Below are positions 58,144-64,000 of a stretch of DNA of 64,000 nt, in pieces. Within the stretch, counting starts at the first letter, position 1. Each line of letters opens with the position of its first letter. Both the position numbers and the translations under genes were made by a program. Under the pieces are notes generated by a model, which ran no database searches, had not been told where the DNA came from, and saw only the letters and a program-made list of their open reading frames with translations. The DNA is from Megachile rotundata (lineage: Eukaryota > Arthropoda > Insecta > Hymenoptera > Megachilidae): positions 558,001 to 622,000 of the forward strand of contig NW_027473347.1 in assembly GCF_050947335.1 (NCBI RefSeq). Direction: 5' to 3'.

Positions 58144-58459
58144 AATCATACAATCACAATCATACAATCACAATCATACAATCACAATCATACAATCACA
58201 ATCATACAATCACAATCATACAATCACAATCATACAATCACAATCATACAATCACAATCATACAATCACAATCATACAATCACAATCATACAATCACAAT
58301 CATACAATCACAATCATACAATCATAATCATACAATCACAATCATACAATCACAATCATACAATCACAATCATACAATCACAATCATACAATCACAATCA
58401 TACAATCACAATCATACAATCACAATCATACAATCACAATCATACAATCACAATCATAC
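58144..58459 (+). repeat. Homogeneous run (12 units, CATAATC variant, 10 more)
   Basis: Perfect units apart from one variant near 58325. Confidence 0.87.
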
Positions 58460-59173
58460 AATGACAATCATATAATCACCATCATACAAACACAATCCCG
58501 CAATCGCAATCATGGAATAACAACCATGCTATCGCAATCATAGAATCACACTCATACAATCAGAATGATACAATCACAATCATACAATTACAATCATACA
58601 ATCACAATCATACACTCACAATCATACAATCACAACCATACAATCACAATCATACCATCACGATCATACAATCGCAATCATACAATTACAATCTTAGAAT
58701 CACAAACTCACAATCACAATAATACAATCGCACCCATAAAATAGCAATCATACATTTACAATCTCCCATACACAATCATAAAATCACAATAATACAATCA
58801 GAATCATACAATCACAATCATTCAAATACAGTCATACAATCACAATCATACATTCGTAATCACACAATCACAATCATAGAGGCACAATAATTCAATCACA
58901 ATAATACAATCACAATAATGCAATCACAATAATACAATCACAATAATACAATCACAATCATACAATCATACAATCACAATCATACAATAACAATCATACA
59001 TTCACAACATTATAATCACAATCATGCAATCGCAATCATACAGTCGCAATCATTCAATCACTATCATACAATCACAGTCCTATAATCACAATCGTACAAT
59101 CACAATCATACAATTACAATCATACAAGCATAATTCTGCAATCGCAATCATGCAATAACAATCATACTATCAC
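58460..59173 (+). repeat. Module P copy 17
   Basis: Full length, 4-rung ladder (one rung AATAATGC), CAGTCGC form; TAGAGGCAC for TAGAAGCAC and CACAACATTATAATC for CACAACAATATAATC. 8236 bp after P11. Confidence 0.89.
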
Positions 59174-59621
59174 AATCATACAATCACAATCATACAATCA
59201 CAATAATAGAACCATAATTATACAACCACAATCGAACGATCACAATCATACAATCACGATCATACAATCACAATCATACAATCACAATCATACAATCACA
59301 ATAATACAATCACAATCATACAATCACAATCATACAATCACAATCATACAATCACAATCATACTATCGCAATCATACAATCACAATCATACAATCACAAT
59401 CATACAATCACCATCGTACAATCACAATCATGCAATTACACTCATACGATCATAATCATACAAGAACAATCATACAATCACAATAATAGAACCATAATTA
59501 TACAACCACAATCAAACGATCACAATCATACAATCACAATCATACAATCACAATCATACAATCACAATCATACAATCACAATCATACAATCACAATCATA
59601 CAATCACAATCATACAATCAC
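59174..59621 (+). repeat. Q tail without core (Qt) copy 3 and short run
   Basis: Same entry as the other Qt copies; only seven perfect units follow before R6, against 21 and 17 before R2 and R3, and the CAGTCATACGACC link is absent. Confidence 0.87.
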
Positions 59622-60399
59622 AATGATACAACCACAAACATTCAAAAGCAGTCATTCAATCACAATCATGCAATCGCAATCATACAATCACAATCATACA
59701 AAAACAATCATACCATCACGATTATACAATCGCAATCATACAATTACAATCACACAATCACAATCATAGAATCACAATCGTACAATCACAGTCATACGAC
59801 CACAATCATACAATCACAGTCATACAGTCACAATCATACAGTCACAATCATAAAATCACAATCATACAATCACAAGCATATAATCACAATCATACAATCA
59901 CAATCATACAAACACAATCATACAATCACAATCATACAATCACAGTCATACAGTCACAATCATACAGTCACAATCATACAAACACAATCATACAATCACA
60001 ATCATACAATCACAATATTAGAATCACAATCGTACAATCACAATCGTACAATCACAATCGTACAATCACAATCGTACAATCACAATCGTACAATCACAAT
60101 CGTACAATCACAATCGTACAATCTCAACCGTACAATCACAACCACGCAGTCACAATCATACAATTGCAATCATACCATCACAATCATACAATCACAATCA
60201 CACAATCACAATCATTCAATCACAATCATACAATCGCAATGATATAAATACAATCTCCCAAAAACATTGATACAATCACAATCATACAATCACAATAATA
60301 CAGTCACAATCGTACAATCAGAATCATACAATCACAGTCATACTACCACAGTCATACAATTACAATCATACAATCACAATCTTACAGTCACAAACGTAC
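59622..60399 (+). repeat. Module R copy 6
   Basis: Full length, 7+1 ladder with CTCAACCGTAC in the last rung, CATACGACC for CATGCGACC. Confidence 0.89.
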
Positions 60400-60511
60400 A
60401 ATCACAATCATACAATCACAATCATACAATCACAATCATACAATCACAATCATACAATCACAATCATACAATCACAATCATACAATCACAATCATACAAT
60501 CACAATCATAC
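60400..60511 (+). repeat. Eight consensus units
   Basis: Joins R6 to P18. Confidence 0.86.
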
Positions 60512-61225
60512 AATGACAATCATATAATCACCATCATACAAACACAATCCCGCAATCGCAATCATGGAATAACAACCATGCTATCGCAATCATAGAATCA
60601 CACTCATACAATCAGAATGATACAATCACAATCATACAATTACAATCATACAATCACAATCATACACTCACAATCATACAATCACAACCATACAATCACA
60701 ATCATACCATCACGATCATACAATCGCAATCATACAATTACAATCTTAGAATCACAAACTCACAATCACAATAATACAATCGCACCCATAAAATAGCAAT
60801 CATACATTTACAATCTCCCATACACAATCATAAAATCACAATAATACAATCAGAATCATACAATCACAATCATTCAAATACAGTCATACAATCACAATCA
60901 TACATTCGTAATCACACAATCACAATCATAGAAGCACAATAATTCAATCACAATAATACAATCACAATAATACAATCACAATAATACAATCACAATAATA
61001 CAATCACAATCATACAATCATACAATCACAATCATACAATAACAATCATACATTCACAACAATATAATCACAATCATGCAATCGCAATCATACAGTAGCA
61101 ATCATTCAATCACTATCATACAATCACAGTCCTATAATCACAATCGTACAATCACAATCATACAATTACAATCATACAAGCATAATTCTGCAATCGCAAT
61201 CATGCAATAACAATCATACTATCAC
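60512..61225 (+). repeat. Module P copy 18
   Basis: Full length, 4-rung ladder, CAGTAGC form. Confidence 0.89.
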
Positions 61226-61723
61226 AATCATACAATCACAATCATACAATCACAATCATACAATCACAATCATATAATCACAGTCATACGACCACAATCA
61301 TACAATCACAATCATACAATCACAATACTACAGTCACCATCATACAATCACAATCATACAATCACAATCTTATAATCACAATCACACAATCACAATCATA
61401 CAATCACAATCATACTATCGCAATCATACAATCACAATCATACAATCACAATCATACAATCGCAATCATACGGTCACAATCATACGGACACAATCGTACA
61501 ATCACAATCATACAATCACAATCATACAATCACAATCATATAATCACAATCATACAATCACAATCATACAATCACAATCATACAATCACAATCATACAAT
61601 CACAATCATACAATCACAATCATACAATCATAATCATACAATCACAATCATACAATCACAATCATACAATCACAATCATACAATCACAATCATAAAATCA
61701 CAATCATACAATCACAATCATAC
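61226..61723 (+). repeat. D-like link, short Q-like core and homogeneous run
   Basis: CAGTCATACGACC, ACTACAGTCACC, CTTATAATC, CACAC, ACTATCGC, GCAATCATACGGTCAC near 61460, then consensus with one CATAATC and one CATAAAATC unit. Same order as after P1 and P3. Confidence 0.83.
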
Positions 61724-62165
61724 AATGACAATCATATAATCACCATCATACAAACACAATCCCGCAATCGCAATCATGGAATAACAACCATGCTATCGCA
61801 ATCATAGAATCACACTCATACAATCAGAATGATACAATCACAATCATACAATTACAATCATACAATCACAATCATACACTCACAATCATACAATCACAAC
61901 CATACAATCACAATCATACCATCACGATCATACAATCGCAATCATACAATTACAATCTTAGAATCACAAACTCACAATCACAATAATACAATCATAATCA
62001 TACAATCACAATCATACAATCACAATCATACAATCATACAATCACAATCATACAATAACAATCATACATTCACAACAATATAATCACAATCATGCAATCG
62101 CAATCATACAGTAGCAATCATTCAATCACTATCATACAATCACAGTCCTATAATCACAATCGTAC
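61724..62165 (+). repeat. Module P copy 19, internal deletion and 3' truncation
   Basis: Follows P to AAACTCAC and AATAATAC, then jumps to CATACAATCATACAATC, losing the ATCTCCC to AATAATAC-ladder part (about 0.25 kb). It ends at CGTAC after AGTCCTATAATC like P5 and P15. CAGTAGC form. Confidence 0.88.
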
Positions 62166-62880
62166 AATCACAATCATACAATCACAATCATACAATCACA
62201 ATCATATAATCACAATCATACTATCGCAATCATACAATCACAATCATACAATCACAATCATACTATCGCAATCATACAATCACCATCATACAATCACAAT
62301 CATACAATCACAATCATACAATCACAATCATACAATCACAATCATACAATCACAATCATACAATCGCATTTCATACGGTCACAATCATACGGACACAATC
62401 GTAATATCACAATCATACAATCACAATCATATAATCACAATCATACTATCGCAATCATACAATCACAATCATACAATCACAATCAGACAATCACAATCAC
62501 AATCATGCAATTACAATCATACGATCATAATCATACTAGAACAATCATACAATCACAATAATAGAACCATAATTATACAACCACAATCGAACGATCAAAA
62601 TCATACAATCACGATCATACAATCACAATCATACAATCACAATCATACAATCACAATAATACAATCACAATCATACAATCACAATCATACAATCACAATC
62701 ATACAATCACAATCATACTATCGCAATCATACAATCACAATCATACAATCACAATCATACAATCACCATCGTACAATCACAATCATGCAATTACACTCAT
62801 ACGATCATAATCATACAAGAACAATCATACAATCACAATAATAGAACCATAATTATACAACCACAATCAAACGATCACAA
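62166..62880 (+). repeat. Module Q (core at 62367) with full tail
   Basis: Same order as the Q following P5. Private changes: CGTAATATCAC after GGACAC and CGAACGATCAAAATC. Confidence 0.87.
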
Positions 62881-63138
62881 TCATACAATCACAATCATAC
62901 AATCACAATCATACAATCACAATCATACAATCACAATCATACAATCACAATCATACAATCACAATCATACAATCACAATCATACAATCACAATCATACAA
63001 TCACAATCATACAATCACAATCATACAATCACAATCATACAATCATAATCATACAATCACAATCATACAATCACAATCATACAATCACAATCATACAATC
63101 ACAATCATACAATCACAATCATACAATCACAATCATAC
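62881..63138 (+). repeat. Homogeneous run with one CATAATC variant
   Basis: Perfect units apart from the variant near 63048. Confidence 0.87.
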
Positions 63139-63852
63139 AATGACAATCATATAATCACCATCATACAAACACAATCCCGCAATCGCAATCATGGAATAAC
63201 AACCATGCTATCGCAATCATAGAATCACACTCATACAATCAGAATGATACAATCACAATCATACAATTACAATCATACAATCACAATCATACACTCACAA
63301 TCATACAATCACAACCATACAATCACAATCATACCATCACGATCATACAATCGCAATCATACAATTACAATCTTAGAATCACAAACTCACAATCACAATA
63401 ATACAATCGCACCCATAAAATAGCAATCATACATTTACAATCTCCCATACACAATCATAAAATCACAATAATACAATCAGAATCATACAATCACAATCAT
63501 TCAAATACAGTCATACAATCACAATCATACATTCGTAATCACACAATCACAATCATAGAAGCACAATAATTCAATCACAATAATACAATCACAATAATAC
63601 AATCACAATAATACAATCACAATAATACAATCACAATCATACAATCATACAATCACAATCATACAATAACAATCATACATTCACAACAATATAATCACAA
63701 TCATGCAATCGCAATCATACAGTCGCAATCATTCAATCACTATCATACAATCACAGTCCTATAATCACAATCGTACAATCACAATCATACAATTACAATC
63801 ATACAAGCATAATTCTGCAATCGCAATCATGCAATAACAATCATACTATCAC
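63139..63852 (+). repeat. Module P copy 20
   Basis: Full length, 4-rung ladder, CAGTCGC form; followed by Qt like P6, P11 and P17. Confidence 0.9.
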
Positions 63853-64000
63853 AATCATACAATCACAATCATACAATCACAATAATAGAACCATAATTAT
63901 ACAACCACAATCGAACGATCACAATCATACAATCACGATCATACAATCACAATCATACAATCACAATCATACAATCACAATAATACAATCACAATCATAC
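63853..64000 (+). repeat. Q tail without core (Qt) copy 4, cut by window end
   Basis: AATAATAGAACC, CGAACGATC, CACGATC and AATAATAC are present; the array continues beyond the window. Confidence 0.87.

Larger units (their letters stand above)
1..64000 (+). repeat. 14-bp satellite array filling the whole window
   Basis: Every stretch is a tandem series of ATACAATCACAATC or a variant with one to a few changes. The unit is itself a 6+8 dimer: ACAATC followed by ACAATCAT. The consensus carries no G on this strand, so every G marks a variant unit. Most inter-module distances in the left half are exact multiples of 14 (588, 798, 826, 1078, 686, 4662), so copy changes occurred by whole units. Orientation never reverses. 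No unique or transposon-like insert was seen. The array continues past both window edges. This arrangement is typical of eukaryotic satellite heterochromatin; the species and chromosomal position cannot be read from it. Confidence 0.98.

Noticed and set aside
33379..64000. CRISPR-like alternation of repeats and variable parts
   Set aside because: There are no unique spacers and no constant 24-40 bp repeat. All parts are variants of one 14-mer.
1..64000. Telomere repeat
   Set aside because: No TTAGGG, TTTAGGG or TTAGG type units on either strand; the unit is ATACAATCACAATC.
1..64000. Bacterial or viral origin of the sequence
   Set aside because: No coding sequence, promoter or RNA gene in 64 kb; a megablock of short satellite with higher-order structure is a eukaryotic heterochromatin feature.

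Overview
The window is a single, uninterrupted block of satellite DNA. From base 1 to base 64000 it is made of head-to-tail copies of a 14-bp unit, ATACAATCACAATC, and its variants, equivalent to roughly 4,500 units. The unit contains no G on the given strand (7 A, 4 C, 3 T). I see no unique sequence, no credible protein gene, no RNA gene, no transposable element and no inverted segment. This is the texture of eukaryotic heterochromatin (pericentromeric, subtelomeric or interstitial) from a long-read assembly. Nothing in it identifies the species, and there is no telomeric hexamer or heptamer run. All open reading frames are by-products: the consensus has no stop in any plus-strand frame, and because 14 is not a multiple of 3 each frame reads the same 14-residue peptide (QSQSYNHNHTITII) every 42 bases.

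The information lies in the higher-order structure. Variant 14-mers form recognisable modules, which fall into domains. Domain A (1-1740) is mostly consensus with scattered variants. Domain B (1741-5081) is a higher-order repeat of 798, 1078 and 826 bp plus a partial unit; all are exact multiples of 14. Domain C (5082-7118) holds a 686-bp tandem duplication with a third copy back at 231. Domain D (7119-33378) is built from modules I call T (ends in AATGAATTAATC, 28 copies), U (GCAGTCGAGC), V (GCAGTCAAACAGTC) and Q (CATTTCATACGG). It contains three successive multi-kb block duplications (about 14.4-19.1, 19.1-25.0 and 25.0-30.9 kb). The last two are nearly identical at an offset of 5846-5888 bp.

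Domain E (33379-64000) changes composition sharply. Module T disappears and a module of about 700 bp, P, takes over (20 copies, marked by CCCGCAATCGCAATCATGG). It is joined by R (about 780-820 bp, 6 copies), S (140 bp, 4 identical-length copies plus one longer relative), Q, and homogeneous runs of up to 21 perfect 14-mers. Modules are joined in several orders with exact recurring junctions. Two small polymorphisms inside P predict which module follows it. This indicates amplification of compound units by unequal exchange, with an irregular third tier of about 8.2-8.4 kb (P6 to P11 to P17).

The previously undescribed system, if there is one, is this modular multi-tier satellite. No protein-coding system is present. 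Module letters are mine. Counts and offsets were read by eye and need a dot plot or tandem-repeat program to confirm.
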